From positions 11,842,001 to 11,906,000 of the forward strand of contig OZ020485.1 of the NCBI GenBank assembly GCA_963971405.1: DNA of 64,000 nt, read 5' to 3'. This document shows, piece by piece, positions 44,101 through 56,077 of the stretch (position 1 is the first letter of the stretch; every line of letters starts with the position of its first letter). Source of the DNA: Psococerastis gibbosa. Lineage: Eukaryota > Arthropoda > Insecta > Psocodea > Psocidae. The translations under genes were made by a program, and so were the position numbers. The notes beneath the pieces are model-generated. The model was not told the DNA's origin, did no database searches, and saw only the letters and a program-made list of their open reading frames with translations.

Positions 44101-47100
44101 TGTGCGAGTTTCTACACACCATGTGATCGGGGACGTGTCGTAACTCATAATAGGTACTTACCTACAGAGGCGACTGAAGAGGTCAATCGGATACTTTCAA
44201 TTTACTATGATAGCTTGTCTGCGCAAGCGAAATCGTTTGGTAACTTATTGAAATCAATATACATAACTTCTTTGAAGACGTTGCAAGGCGATAGGGCGCC
44301 ATAGGCTATAACTTCCATACTGTTGTTTTAAAAATATTTCAATAGACTTTCAGTTAACTGGATGCGATATATCTGCAGTTTGCATCCAACAATATAACGT
44401 TTAGACTGGCACTTCCTGTTTCCGAGATCATGACCCAATCTGGCCCCGTTAACCTGTTAATCTGTTTATTGGTCTTGTGGTATCAAACACCACGGAACAG
44501 CTCTTATGTTGGCGTATGGGGGAGACCTTCAAAGGTTTTTTTTTTGTTGGCCCCTTAAGGCCCAATTGGACCCTCCCCCCAGTATAAAACAATAAAACAA
44601 GTGGCGGTGTCCTGGGGGAGGGGGAGGGTGTTCGATTGGGCCTTAATTTGACTTCTCTGATTTGTCCATTGTCTTTGTTTGTGTTTTCAGATTCTTTTGT
44701 CAAAATACAAATCAGAAGCTAATAAAAGACATGCGGCTATCATTTCCCAGTGGCCATTCCTCATTCTCATGGTATTGTGCTGTTTTCCTCGCGGTATGTT
44801 GCATTTCTGTATATACATACTATAGAATAGTCAATTAATGTCGCTTTCTCATGTTAAAATTCTGAAGTCTTAAACAAACTAATAGTTTTGTAGCAACTGC
44901 CAATGCGATCAAATGGTTCTGGAGAAGGTAGAGTAGTGGTACGGTCTCTGACTTCCCCCTAAAGGTAGTTAGTTCAAATCCCAGACTTGCTACATTTTCT
45001 GCTTCGGAGGGCATGTAAAGCAGACTAGTTGAGTGTAAGAGAAAGCTATATAGCCCTAACTCCGCTAGGTTGGCTTAGTAATTGAACAAGAAGTCATTAT
45101 TGGGAACTGGCAACACCATGACTGTGACTGAGATCCTTAAGTGTGTTTGAAGTACATAAAATGAAAGGTGGCTGCCAATTAGCAAATAGCGGTAACCAAT
45201 GAGCGATAATAATTGTAATTCGGTGATTCGTTTCAAGAAAGCTGACTTGAACCCGAACTTGGTTAATTAACTCTTACGCCTGTTGCAATGTGTCAATGGT
45301 AAATTTGTCTCAGGAAGTTGTCAATTTTCAATTGCAGCCGTATGGGTTAACATCGAGGGCTTATTCCAATATGCGAGTGGCCAAAATTTATTCTGAAACA
45401 ATCCCGCCAATGTTATTCCGCAAGTTTCTGCTGTTGTGCCGAAAACAATGTCCTGCGTGCACTAAACTACACATATGGAGTACATAAACTTCCCTTAGAA
45501 TCCCATGCATACACCCAAACATACTGATTACTTATTTCCTATTTAAATGCTGCAGATTTCATTCAATCGTCATTAAAACTTATCATTTGATTCAAGCCAT
45601 GTTCACACTAGTACAGTTAAGTCCGAAAATATCAATGATGTCGTTGGCAGGGCAAGGTTCAGCGGGCCACTAAAAAGTCCTTCAAGAATAATACTAAATG
45701 CTTAAGTTGGTAGCTGACAGTTAATCCACTACAGGCTTTATCCTACGCACTTTGAACGCACTCTAAGTCTGTGATTGCATTGTCAACGTGCAATGGGCGG
45801 GCGTTGGATAAAGCGATGAAAAACGAGAGATTGTAAGTTTGCGTACTGACTGCACAGTTTATGAGAATTTATTCAAACGGATCCTTAGAATGTCGTGAGT
45901 CATCCGAGACTAGAGTTTGCAGTATAGGTGCGTAGCCTGATATCACAATTCCTCATGATTATTATCACCTTCGTTATCTATGAACGTATGAGTGCGTTCA
46001 CTTGTTTGGCGCCTTGTCAAGCAATGTTTACTATCTTTTGATGACTGTATGGGTAGTCATGCCCACGTGCTGTTGTATTGTTTGCTCAGTTCCGTTGCAG
46101 CCTATTGTGTACAACTAGCATACCTTAGCCATGCGTGTCACCCTCGTGTTGTTGGCCTCGGATTTACATAGTTCACTTTTTTGTTGCACAATATAATGTG
46201 CGGGCATGGATTTTTTCATCATATACAGTAGACATCGGTTATTATAGAGAATTCTTTTGATCAGACCGAAGCTTCTTAAGTCGAATCTTTCCATTTAGAA
46301 AAAAAAAACAAGATGAGGTGTGACTAATTTATTAACTTCTCGGTCCACGGGTCCAGAGACCTTCCATTGACAAAAGTGCTCTTTGAACTCCTAAAATATA
46401 TAAACTATGATAATACACATACAATAATTACAATTTCTCATGTGAACTATTGATAACCCATAAGCATCGATAAAGGACATCTATTTCTGGAATGATTCGT
46501 CTTTCTGCTTATTCCTCTTTTTATAGATTGACATAGTTCATACAATCAAATAAATTGTGTATTATTAAAGTATATATGCGTTTCAGTAGGTGTCCAAAGA
46601 GTGATTTTGCCAATATGGCTACTGTGGAACGAGAATTTAATTAATTAGCTCATGCTGTTTTCCAAAAATGTAGATTCCCCTTAAGGTTCTATGGATATGT
46701 AACTAGCTTATAACCGAGTTCTACTGTTATATAAAATATATTTAATTGAATGAATGACTTCTAAATTACAATATATTTGCAGCTGCATTCCTTCATTATA
46801 TATTTTGTAATTGTAACCATTAATAAACTAAAAAATATACTTAATTTGACTTCAATGGCCCCTTATCTCTCACACTGAGTCGGCGGCGCTGATGTTAACT
46901 TTCCAGGCGTTACGGTCTTGAGCCTCTTCTGGTCCTCCCCCAACTTTGTTCCCAGGACCATCCTTTGTTGTTCTCCATCGAATAGTGACTGTAGCAGGCG
47001 GCCAACTTCTCTCCCCTTCCTATAGTCCCACCATGCTAATCTCCGTGCCCTGACTTTCTTAGTGATGGTTAGTGATGGTATCTAAGAAGCTACATCCACC

Positions 47101-48207
47101 TTCGCCCAGAATGTATCTTTGTTTTTTCTCCTGTCCGTTGGTTTATACCCCAAGGGTTATACCTCAAGGGCATATATTTTTTTCGTTGCAGATGTACATT
47201 CATGCTAAAATCACGTGGCATGGCAGCAAGTTACTGAAACACGTACTCCAGTACGTGGTGTTAGCATTGGCCTTTTACACTGCTCTGTCGCGTATTTCCG
47301 ACTACAAACACCACTGGAGCGATGTGCTCTGTGGCTCACTACTTGGCATTACTGTAGCAGTCATAAACGTAAGTCAACAATATTGTATTAGTGTTTTTTA
47401 ATCGCATTTTATTGGGTAGTTTCTTGTGACCTAAATTGTATCGAATCTTGGGTGATCCATTATGATAGAATATAGACATGTGTACATATGGCCAAGAATG
47501 TGGACGTCAAAACATCGGCTTGCTACGTCTTGGGATCAGTGCTTATGATGTCCAAATCTATAAAATGTATTTAAAAAATCCTTAAAAACTGTATTTTATC
47601 CTAAAGGTACGCGCGTTATTTTTCTATAAATAAAAAATTACACGATTCATCCATTATCCATGGAGAGGAGCCACATTATAATAGTGAACGTGAAACGTGA
47701 GAAAATAATAGATCGCAGTTATGAGCATTGGATTTTCCCCTTGTGGGTTTCTTAGACAAAGTTAATTTCTTAACGATTATTTGGGTTTTACTAATTCGGG
47801 TTGTTATAACAAGTTTTTCTAAAACTCTTAAATTTTTGTTATTTTTTGTTTATTAAAATGAAATACCACGAAGTCACGAGTAATCTCATTATTTATGTCC
47901 TATATGGTCCTCAAATTAAGCAATTTTCTCCACTTTTCTTCAGACATTTTCGGGATTTTTAAAAATTTCTAGGAACTCCGGATAGGGCACCTGGAATGCG
48001 GTAACTGTTCGTTCTGAATCCGGGCATCTGGTAACCTTACATTCCATCCGAATGAAAATTTAGAGTTTGTTCCCTTTGCAGGTTGTGTTCGTATCAGATC
48101 TCTTCCCCGCAGCTGTCCAACCTTCTGTCATCATAGCTGAAGTCGAAGATGTCCCCGCGCCGGATAAACCTACTCAGCCGCATCAGCCCAAGAACGCTAT
48201 GGTTTAG
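35137..48207 (+). CDS. Lipid phosphate phosphatase (PAP2 / PLPP / wunen family); complete
   Basis: Six exons: 35137-35200 (ATG), 38651-38802, 43610-43866, 44691-44793, 47192-47368 and 48082-48207 (TAG), with consistent phases; 879 nt, 292 residues. The protein is a multi-pass membrane enzyme that dephosphorylates phosphatidate, lysophosphatidate and sphingosine-1-phosphate; in Drosophila, wunen paralogues steer germ-cell migration. All three PAP2 catalytic motifs are intact: KYLIGRLRP (126-134), PSGHSS (177-182, catalytic His180) and [12 protein letters not shown] (225-236, His232). Hydrophobic spans fit the usual six membrane passes. The Arg-Gly-Phe-Phe-Cys stretch after the first span is typical of PLPP1-3. 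Intron 1 (3.4 kb) holds LINE pieces and intron 2 (4.8 kb) holds a Gypsy fossil. Which wunen-type paralogue this is cannot be decided from sequence alone. Confidence 0.96.
35930..36353 (-). mobile_element. LINE 3' fragment, L2/Daphne-like C-terminus (PAP2 intron 1)
   Basis: Minus-strand translation: [60 protein letters not shown]. The 'FxxSLPxxIR...FKxxLKxFLxxxxFYSxxEF' form is typical of the last ~85 residues of L2/Daphne-type LINEs. It ends with AATAAA-containing 3' sequence. Antisense to the host gene. Confidence 0.8.
37230..38010 (-). mobile_element. LINE fragment: thumb and C-terminus of reverse transcriptase (PAP2 intron 1)
   Basis: Minus-strand frames give [40 protein letters not shown] and [13 protein letters not shown], then, after one frameshift near 37525, [20 protein letters not shown] to a stop. 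'KYLGV..D....W..H' and 'YGI..WG' are standard non-LTR motifs. A TAAATAAA-like tail lies on the 3' side. 5'-truncated and antisense to the host. Confidence 0.85.
39034..39284 (-). mobile_element. LINE 3' fragment (PAP2 intron 2)
   Basis: Minus-strand frame [20 protein letters not shown]...[20 protein letters not shown] matches the 'GHV.RM...GRRP.GRPR' LINE C-terminus. It lacks the RT core. Differs from the 4.3 kb fragment, so a separate family or subfamily. Confidence 0.78.
39900..43540 (+). mobile_element. Ty3/Gypsy LTR-retroelement fossil, 5'-incomplete (PAP2 intron 2)
   Basis: Parts in order: end of a gag-type zinc-knuckle region (~39.97-40.02 kb), aspartic-protease region (~40.1-40.5), reverse transcriptase (~40.6-41.2), RNase H (~41.4-41.8), integrase with zinc-binding and catalytic core (~42.1-42.9), then a purine-rich tract and the 3' LTR. 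The order protease-RT-RNase H-integrase and motif style place it in Ty3/Gypsy; no envelope gene is seen. Most of gag and the 5' LTR are absent, and the pol region has about three breaks, so it is a broken copy. Long stretches stay readable, which suggests moderate age. It lies in the same orientation as the host gene. Confidence 0.9.
43301..43540 (+). repeat. 3' LTR of the Gypsy fossil, 240 bp
   Basis: Begins TGTGGCA and ends TGCCACA, a perfect 7 bp inverted terminal pair with TG...CA borders. Immediately preceded by a purine-rich tract (AAAGAAGGGAGGA), the expected plus-strand primer site. No matching 5' LTR was found in the window, so target duplication cannot be tested. Confidence 0.82.
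44931..45101 (+). mobile_element. tRNA-derived SINE, family 2 (PAP2 intron 4)
   Basis: Box A-like GTAGAGTAGTGGTACGGTCT and box B TAGTTCAAATCCC are spaced as in a tRNA promoter. The body CTTCGGAGGGCATGTAAAGC and CGCTAGGTTGGCTTAGTAAT matches 5.3-5.5 kb. It lies in the sense orientation of the host gene. Confidence 0.8.
45290..45425 (+). repeat. Interspersed repeat related to 63640-64000
   Basis: Shares TGTCAATGGTAAATTTGTCTC, GCAGCCGTATGGGTTAACATCGAG-like order (split across mismatches) and TGGCCAAAATTTATTC with the 63.6 and 63.9 kb copies. The flanking intron (45430-46860) is AT-rich with no feature I recognise. Confidence 0.5.
46860..47060 (-). mobile_element. Possible LINE 3' fragment (PAP2 intron 4)
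   Basis: Minus-strand frame [40 protein letters not shown] resembles the basic C-terminal end of non-LTR elements, but no diagnostic motif is complete. GC-richer than its surroundings. Confidence 0.35.
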
Positions 48208-48441
48208 TTCCCGTTACGCGATAGAAAACGACAGCTTGCCCATGGAACTCTGCCCGTACGACAGTATACTTATGTTATAGAGAATCGTTAGAATAATCAG
48301 CCTTATACTATATTGTTGACAGCATTTCCATTGTATAGTTGTAATTGGCATACACTTTACCGTTTACAATGCGTTGCTGACAGTTTTCCACGGTCGCGCT
48401 GTGTAATTACGGGTATTCATAGCTTCTCTAACAGTATTTTG

Positions 48442-48667
48442 TTAAGGCGGCTATTCCACCGACCTTGTTTTACATAATGCAAGTGCATGACGTTGTAGCA
48501 GACATCATTAATAAGTCTCTGCCATATTTTAAGGAGACTGTAATGTAGATACTTAATTTATCTATTATAAATTAAGTTATAATATTGTAGAGACTTATTA
48601 ATGATGTCTGTAACCACGTCATGCGCTTGCATTATGAAAAACGAGGTCGGTGGCATATTCGCCTTAA
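48442..48667. mobile_element. Palindromic element T, copy 2, uninterrupted, TTAA-flanked
   Basis: 226 bp from TTAAGGCGGCTATTCCACCG to GTGGCATATTCGCCTTAA. Arms match copy 1 at 25.7-26.2 kb. Preserves the empty site GTAATGTAGATACTTAA corresponding to the SINE target in copy 1. Lies 235 bp after the PAP2 stop, probably within its 3' UTR. Confidence 0.88.
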
Positions 48668-49034
48668 CATCGTGCACTGGACACGATATTAGCTGTAAAC
48701 ATTTCATGAAATTGACTTAAAAATTTTACGTTAAAGTTGTTTATAACGGTCCACAAGCTTAACTCCACACAAATCAGCTTTTATTGGAGCGGGTATGGCG
48801 GCAAGTTTGTGGCCATAAACCAGTACTAACACAGCTTACCATTCGAGTTGACTCATTGTGAGTACCCTTTTTTTAATAATAGTAAGCTCAAATTTCACCT
48901 CGTACCTTAATTCTCATGTTATTGGGCCCTGTTATGCAGTGCGTATTTTTTATGGGTGCCAGCAAGAGCTAGGGAAAAATTATGGATGTGATGGCACTCA
49001 ATGCAGAATTTACGTTTTTCTTCAGTTGTCGTTT

Positions 49035-49040
49035 AATAAA
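49035..49040 (+). promoter_or_regulatory. Candidate polyadenylation signal of the PAP2 gene
   Basis: First AATAAA downstream of the PAP2 stop, 0.83 kb away. If used, the 3' UTR contains the palindromic element at 48442-48667. Confidence 0.35.
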
Positions 49041-49102
49041 GGTATAAGTAAAGTTATTAAGTGTTTAGTATATATATATATTTAATATATATATAGTATT
49101 TG

Positions 49103-49270
49103 TTAAGGGGTTATGGAACGTAGATATTGGCCACCTCTGGCTTCCCCCAAAATCTGTCAGTATTTATTTATTTAATATACGTTATTTATTAAAGATTTAA
49201 TCTATTCAAGTTGTAGAGGACTATTTCCCACATGATATCAGGGAGTTTTTTGTTGTTGCAAATTTTCCAT
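49103..49270. mobile_element. TTAA foldback element, copy F, partial
   Basis: Begins TTAAGGGGTTATGGAACGTA and contains TCAAGTTGTAGAGGACTATT. The right arm was not found. It belongs to the diverged subfamily shared with copies G and H. Confidence 0.65.
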
Positions 49271-49697
49271 GAATTTTCCATTGGCCCTGAGTTCACACTC
49301 AATACAAAACAATATTGAAACAATAACAATAAGCATGTGTTTAATGAGGGGGGGGGGGGGATAATTTCCATGCAACAAATATAACACCAAAAATGTTCCA
49401 AATCCTCATAGCGTTGTATTTCTAATTATATTCCTTCTATCGAACACTCAGTATTCTTACTATGGGAATAGATACCTACCTACAGTATATCATGTTTAAC
49501 TTTTCTCGAAATATTTTAACTTCAGCTCGAAGTACGATATTTAAGGCACATGGTGAATACCCTAACCATGAAAATCAGCGTTGGAAAAACGATGATATCA
49601 ACGATTGACGTAGTTTTTCAGAGTACAGATAACGCAGTGCATGTCGGAAATATGTAGTTAAGTTTTTTTTATTCCGCAAATTGTAAAAATGTTAGCT

Positions 49698-50102
49698 TTA
49701 AGAGGAAATAGAATCTTGACATTGGTCACCCCTGGTTTAACGAAAATGTGACTTTTTTTCGCGTGCTACTATGAAAGTTATGAAAAATGTAATCCATTCA
49801 ATTTGTTGATAACTAGTCATTTTGCAGAGAAGTTTCATTGGTTGAGCCACTCATTTTTTTTTATAATTTTACCCGGTAAGAAATGATCACTGTTTAGGAA
49901 AAATTACTGCCAGGAACATCCTAAATATTAAAATTTATTCATGACACGATACGTAAACCAGTTATCTAATAAAAAAATAAAAATAAATAAAAATTACTTT
50001 ATTATATTTTTTAATGGCTCTCATAAAAACTCGGAAAACAAATAGTCTCGGATTTGATATCGAACAATGTGTTTTCAAAACCTAGATACTATGTCCTCTT
50101 AA
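49698..50102. mobile_element. TTAA foldback element, copy G
   Basis: 405 bp, ends TTAAGAGGAAATAGAATC and ATACTATGTCCTCTTAA. Same length and termini as copy A though the interior is diverged. Noncoding. Confidence 0.75.
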
Positions 50103-50528
50103 GTGTTTTCCTCTCCCCGAGTCTAACTGCGAAACACCGAGCTTTAGCTTACGGTTCGCATAGCGTTTATAAATGAGCCTGTTAAGTGTAGTAATTAGTT
50201 GAACATAGCACCATAGAAATGGTCTGGTTTATTGCTCATCTGACAAGTTCCTTCATAAACTCACGAAGAGACCCTATTCCAACGTTTCCTAAGTGCAATA
50301 TAACATAATACTATATAGGTACCGGTTGGAAAGGTCAGTCTTATATATGTTACGATCCCTAATAAGATCAGGCACGCCGTGGATAATTGAGGAACGCGGA
50401 ATATAGAAGTCTATGTGGGCTTGGCCTATTTAAGAAGGGGGGTCCACTGTTAAAAGCTCAGTGGCGGGGCCCATCTTCTTTGGGATATACTTACTTACTT
50501 CACATAACTTTGGTATATAAAAAGATAA

Positions 50529-50766
50529 ACGGAGAACTTTTCTACAGAAAATCAAACATGGAGGGCTTCTACTTTGCTGTGATTACTTACATACTTATTT
50601 ACATGTATTTACATTATGTATCCAAATCTCCTACAACAGGGTTGCCACACGCGAAAACTAAAAATGACCTGCACCTCTCTCCATAACATAAGTGTGGAGA
50701 TGTGCCGCGCCAATCACAGCAATGTGTAGGCCCTCCATGTTGGATTTTGTGTAGGAAACTTCTCCA
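50529..50766. mobile_element. Palindromic element with ~55 bp arms
   Basis: GGAGAACTTTTCTACAGAAA...AACATGGAGGGCTTCTAC pairs with GGCCCTCCATGTTGGATTTT...GTAGGAAACTTCTCC; CTGTGATT/AATCACAG closes the stem. Noncoding. A short (GT)n run lies downstream at about 50940-50956. Confidence 0.75.
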
Positions 50767-51151
50767 TGGACTGACAATAATGAACTAAATATTTTGTTGC
50801 TTTTTCAAACCATGTGTATTTTATAGATTAACCATTTCCTCTGTATTTGAACGATTCTAAAGGCATTTGATATTCATGAATTTATTTATTTTTTTTTTTT
50901 TTAAAGGCGCGGGACTCTTTCGAGTATTTGCGCCGGTCGGTGTGTGTGTGTGTGTGCGGAAGTCATGGGTGTTTTAGAATGGTTTTGTCTACGGTCTACA
51001 GGTTTTTATTTATTATTAATATAAGTTATGCATATGTTGATAGTTTTTTTTTTTTAATTATTACTCGTCGTTAAGCTTGTATTGTTAACGTCCCTGTATT
51101 TTGAATTCTATTTCAAAAACTAGTTGTTTCGACTTTGTTGTCGGGTTTTTA

Positions 51152-51518
51152 TTAAAAGGATGTGGAACGTTGGCCACCCCAGGATTAGTCGGTTATACAT
51201 TTTATTTTATTTACTACCTAACTTATGAAGACTTGGTATAAGGAGGTTGTAGAGGACTACTACAGACACAAAATCATATATTTTTAATTTCTGGTTTTGT
51301 AATTATTTAACTTGACGGAGGACTAACATTTCACGCACTCTAATGTTCATGGTGAAATGGCAGCACCAAAAAGTAAAAATACCCTAAGGTATTGTATATG
51401 AAGTAGTCTTCTTCAACTTGAATAGACCAAATCTTTATAGCTTACGTCGTAAATTAATAAATAAATAGAAACTGACTAATTTTTGGGTTGACCAATATCA
51501 ATATCCATATCCTCGTAA
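51152..51518. mobile_element. TTAA foldback element, copy H
   Basis: About 367 bp. The left arm has GTTGTAGAGGACTACTAC and the right arm AGTAGTCTTCTTCAACTTG. Terminal bases are decayed. Noncoding. Confidence 0.72.
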
Positions 51519-51532
51519 TTTTTAACTGTAAC

Positions 51533-51908
51533 CCTGTTATACCCAATTCATTTTTGAATATGTCAAACAGTTCGATTTTTTATACCTAGAGTAGTAATTG
51601 TAGAAGCTTTCGTTGTTGGCTATTTAGACCCAAGACTTGGTTAGACATACTGTTATATGTTTCACCTTTGCAAAATTACTGTTTTCTGATTGTGCAATAT
51701 TCGAATTCAAATTTGTTATACCCAAACCATTTTTAAATGTGTTAAACAATTCGATGTTTTTATACCTAGAGTAGTAATTGTAGAAGCTTCTGTTGTAACC
51801 TATTTAGACCCAAGACTTGGTTAAACATACTGATAAAATCTGTCGGTTTTTATGTTTCATCGTTGCAAAATGACGGTTTTCTGACTGTGCAATATTCGAA
51901 TTCAAATT
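51533..51908 (+). repeat. Tandem duplication, ~185 bp unit
   Basis: Units 51533-51716 and 51717-51908 share GTTATACCCAA, TATACCTAGAGTAGTAATTG, TAGACCCAAGACTTGGTTA and GTGCAATATTCGAATTCAAA. The second unit has a short insertion. Noncoding. Confidence 0.88.
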
Positions 51909-54900
51909 TCAATAGCGTCGTAAGATCAGTCTACAGCAGTAATGTTTTACTATTATGCTTCAGTTCCGACGCTGTTGTGAAGCCATATTTTTGTGAAGGT
52001 GATTTAAGGAAATTTTTAACGCTCATGTATATTACTGTAATTCACATCCAATAGCAATGTTTTTTGTAAGTCTTGTACGAGAAGAAAGCACTTCGTGACA
52101 TTCACACTTTTGATACGGTCAACTATTGCTTACACTGTTGATGAATAAGTTAAATTTGTTAACAATGCGGCAATGTGCTTTCTTTTGACGTACAAAACAT
52201 TCACAATAAATGTCTACTGTAGTGTTCTTTTAGACTTTTATTAACTTTGCATCTCTAGTTGCAGCTGTCCATTTAAATATGATATTGATGTAGGCCTAGT
52301 TTAGCTTAGAATTAAGATAGTTTTTTATTATTTACTTCATTATGATATTCATAAATTATTGTTTAGGGTTGGTTAAGGGTATTCTGTGGGTAGCATGGGC
52401 GAAGTCAAATACCGTACTGTACAATCAATAATAATTCAAAATAGGCCCGCTACAGACAGAGTCTTTCATTTTGGTAATCCAGTTCACGAAATTTCGTAGT
52501 TGCTAGATTGTATAACAGTAGTTGTAGCAGTTTATTGGTGTTGCAGCAATGCATACCTTACGGTGTGGTAAGCAAGGCGAAAACTTTAATTTATTTAACA
52601 AGATTAGTAATATTGCAATACGTATAAGGATTATATTTCATATTGTGGTCGGGGAGTCCCACAAAACTGCTGCTGCTACTACTGCAGCCAAATGGGTGAT
52701 ATTTCGAGCACCCTGCTCTTCTGCAAGCAAGTGAGCTGTATTACTGCCAAAAGAAGTCAATGTTATTTTTTATACATTAAATTAAACATTAACATTTGAT
52801 GTAAATGTGGTACTTTTGGAGCAAACTCTATTCTGTTAACAATAGTTAAAAGTCTTTGTTACTTAATGTGTCCGGGCCTACGACGCGCAGCTCCTAAATG
52901 TTATTCCCTTCAGTCGAACGGAAACATACTAAAAACATACTATTTCATCGATATCTATTTTTAACAATTGGGTAGCCTAAAAGTACCTCATAGGAGCTGA
53001 GTCTAAACATTCAGTAAGGTGCTGAATACATATTTACGATAAGAAAACTGCAACTCTATTTTTTTGCTGTACTGCAAAGTGATTGTTAATCTCTCAAATA
53101 TTGCTTATATTACACCTGTTAACTTTGGCAGCTTTTGCTGAAAGCGTCCATGAACTGCAAATGGTAAAATATACTATGCATTGTATGTAGAGCAATATGT
53201 GCTTTCTATAGGAGGCGGGATGTTGTTGGCTTACGCTTGGTTCCTATTGTACATATGTGCAGTGTGCTGTACCTACTTTCTCAAAATCTTTGGTACTTAT
53301 GGAACCATAACTACGATTATCCAAATGGCTTCCGACTAATAAGACCTGGTACAGACGGACGATTCGAACGCTAGTGATTCGCTGAGAAATTTGCCAAGGG
53401 AGTAAATGGGTTGGTGCAAATCCTCAGTAAATGGGTTGGTGCAAATCCTCAGTCTACTTCAGAAGATTTAGCACATGGGCCAGCCTGATCAACAACCCGA
53501 TCCCAAGGACATAGTCAAGGGCCATAAGTGTCGCTGCATTCTAGCCTTCCAATCGTCCGTGTGTTGTTGTTTTTGAAGGACTTTATGGACCGAGGCCTAC
53601 TTATAGTGGCCCATGACCTAACCTATCGGGCCTTAATTTAACCGGATTTGCTACTTAGCACCCCAAAAACGGATGATGACAGTCCTGCAGTTTTCCTTAA
53701 ACCGATTATGTTCAGTAAGCCTTGATTTTCATTTATGCAAAGTACTTTACAACTGCTGATGTAATTAATAAATTAAATGCATGTTATGGAAAATAAACTC
53801 CGTCAAGATTGTACCTTCGATTCGAATAATTAGAATTTACTGCAGACTTATTGAAGGTCGGTTGTCTCTACACCTCAACAACTCAAAACTGAGCGGGGCG
53901 TGATTGGTGAAGGTTCCTAAGAAGACTCGATCACACATATTGATCGGGGAATGAATGGAGCTTTTTTGTGTTGCACCACTCTCTCACTTATGAGTTTTCT
54001 TAGAAAACCTTATTACGGTATTTAACCTGAAAAATTAAGGTAAACAATGTGAACATGTCTATTTTATCAAACTTCACATTCTGACTGTTAACGTTGTGTC
54101 GTGTAGTGTCGTGTCCAACAACTGTTCCTTAAATAGCCTTAACGCCTCCTAAAACCGTTATGAATGAGTTTAGGTTTTTCCTATTAGCCTACCGTATTTA
54201 CTATATTTATACAATACTCAACAGATCAACGAAAAATGAATGCATTTTTTGCCTTTTTAGCGGACGAAGAAATTTAAATGAAGGCATTTAAACGGTGATT
54301 TAATTGTAGGTCCCCACCATTATTTGGAAAATGCTGTAGGCAATTAGCATTGAGCCTTTCAACACATCGAAATAGTAAGTTAGGAGCAAACGAGGCGTTT
54401 TTGTACTAAATCGCTTTCACTGGAAAAATCTTTCGGAGAGCCGTCAAAAATATCAGTTAAATTAGGAGTAATGCTCCTGTAATGCTGACATGTGATCTTC
54501 AATCATAGACAAAAAACTAATATGTCTACTAAAATGTCTTCAATAACACCAGTTGGCCACAGTTCTTGAAATCCATCTTCGCGACTACCACACCAATCGT
54601 GTTTTGTACAAATCTAATTCTGTAATAATTGTGGTCAATCTATGTATCAAAATGCGTTTCCCCTTCGATTGTCTCTGACATCGACGCTTGTATGGATGCT
54701 ACCAAAACTTATCTTCTGTAAAATGTAATCATTTTTTTCCTGTCGTTGGTTCTGTTGCTGTCAATAGTAACACTTCTTTCTTCTGATAAATTAGGCTAAG
54801 ATTCCTAAGCAACAAATTGCCGTTTATTTGTAATTGCATGTAGCTACTTGCATTTCGGTGCTTGGTTAACATGTTAGTGTAGTGGCTTGTTAACTTACTG

Positions 54901-56077
54901 CGTTCCTTAGCCTTTCAGTACAATATTTAATAATGCATGACAATAGCTTAAAGTATTTAACTTCTGAAGCTTTATTAAATTAATATATTTACATAAGCTA
55001 TGTACTAATTCTATTTTCAGTCTTGTATTGTTTTTAAAGTTGACAGTAGTTACGGTTTAAAAAGTGTTTTTGCAACAAAACGCAAATCATAATTACTCTA
55101 CGTCTGTTAGGTATTCATTAAGCAGAATTATAAAATTATTGAAGTAGATTTATTGTGAAGAATAATACTGTGTGTACTTATAATCCATATTTGTTACCGC
55201 ATACTGTAGGCTATACTGAATTTAATTATTAGCTTTTAAGGGATAATTCTCCAAATTCTTTGTAAACCAATGCAGACCTGAGTTATTGTGACAAATCAAT
55301 TAATATCTGGATCTACATCTACAAACCGATTAGCAGTAGTTTTTTGAAGACTTCAAAATAAATATAGGCTACAAGCTTCCTTAGGCCTAGTAAATTTGAA
55401 TTTTTCCTCCCGAAATATTATGACTCTAAAATAACACTAAGAAGTGCAATATCCAGATATTATGGGATAGCAACTAGTCCGCGGGGTAAATAGTCCGAGT
55501 CTCGAGAAATGTTGTATTAATTGTAATCTTCAAAAGATATTGTAGCCGTGGATCGTAAAATTAATTTGGCAATCAAAAAAACTGTCTGCCCTTTGTTTAC
55601 AAAATATTTGGAATGATTTACCTTAACCTCTCAATATTCCACCGTTGACTAATGAAAACTTGTTGGTGTTGGTTAAAAAAATAGGATTTTCTCCCATGTT
55701 AAAGTAAATACTCTAAATTATCATATTTACACGCTTTATAAACCTTAAGCTTGAATTATTGAGGGATGTGTTGATCTTGTGTTTAGACGTACGGTATTCA
55801 TTAAACATCAAAAGACACTTGAGGGGCCAAAATATTGAAGCTTACTAAATTAAGAAATTAATCATTCCTACAGTAAAATATACAGTAATGTAGGCTAGAC
55901 TACTTATGTCTGTTGTGAAGTGGAAACATTTTCAGTGTATTTTCTTTAAATTAAGAGACTGAGCAAAATACAGGAAATATACATCGTAGAGCTATGCACA
56001 ATAGCATATCCCTCAGAAAAATGTTCCTATTGTTCCTCCACATTTGATGTGATCGTCACTACACTAGAACACCAATG
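51909..56077. other. Intergenic stretch with little recognisable content
   Basis: AT-rich sequence between PAP2 and Poc1. Holds the repeat at 53345-53560 with a 25-bp exact tandem doubling (53403-53455) but no gene, RNA or other clear repeat I can support. Confidence 0.5.
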
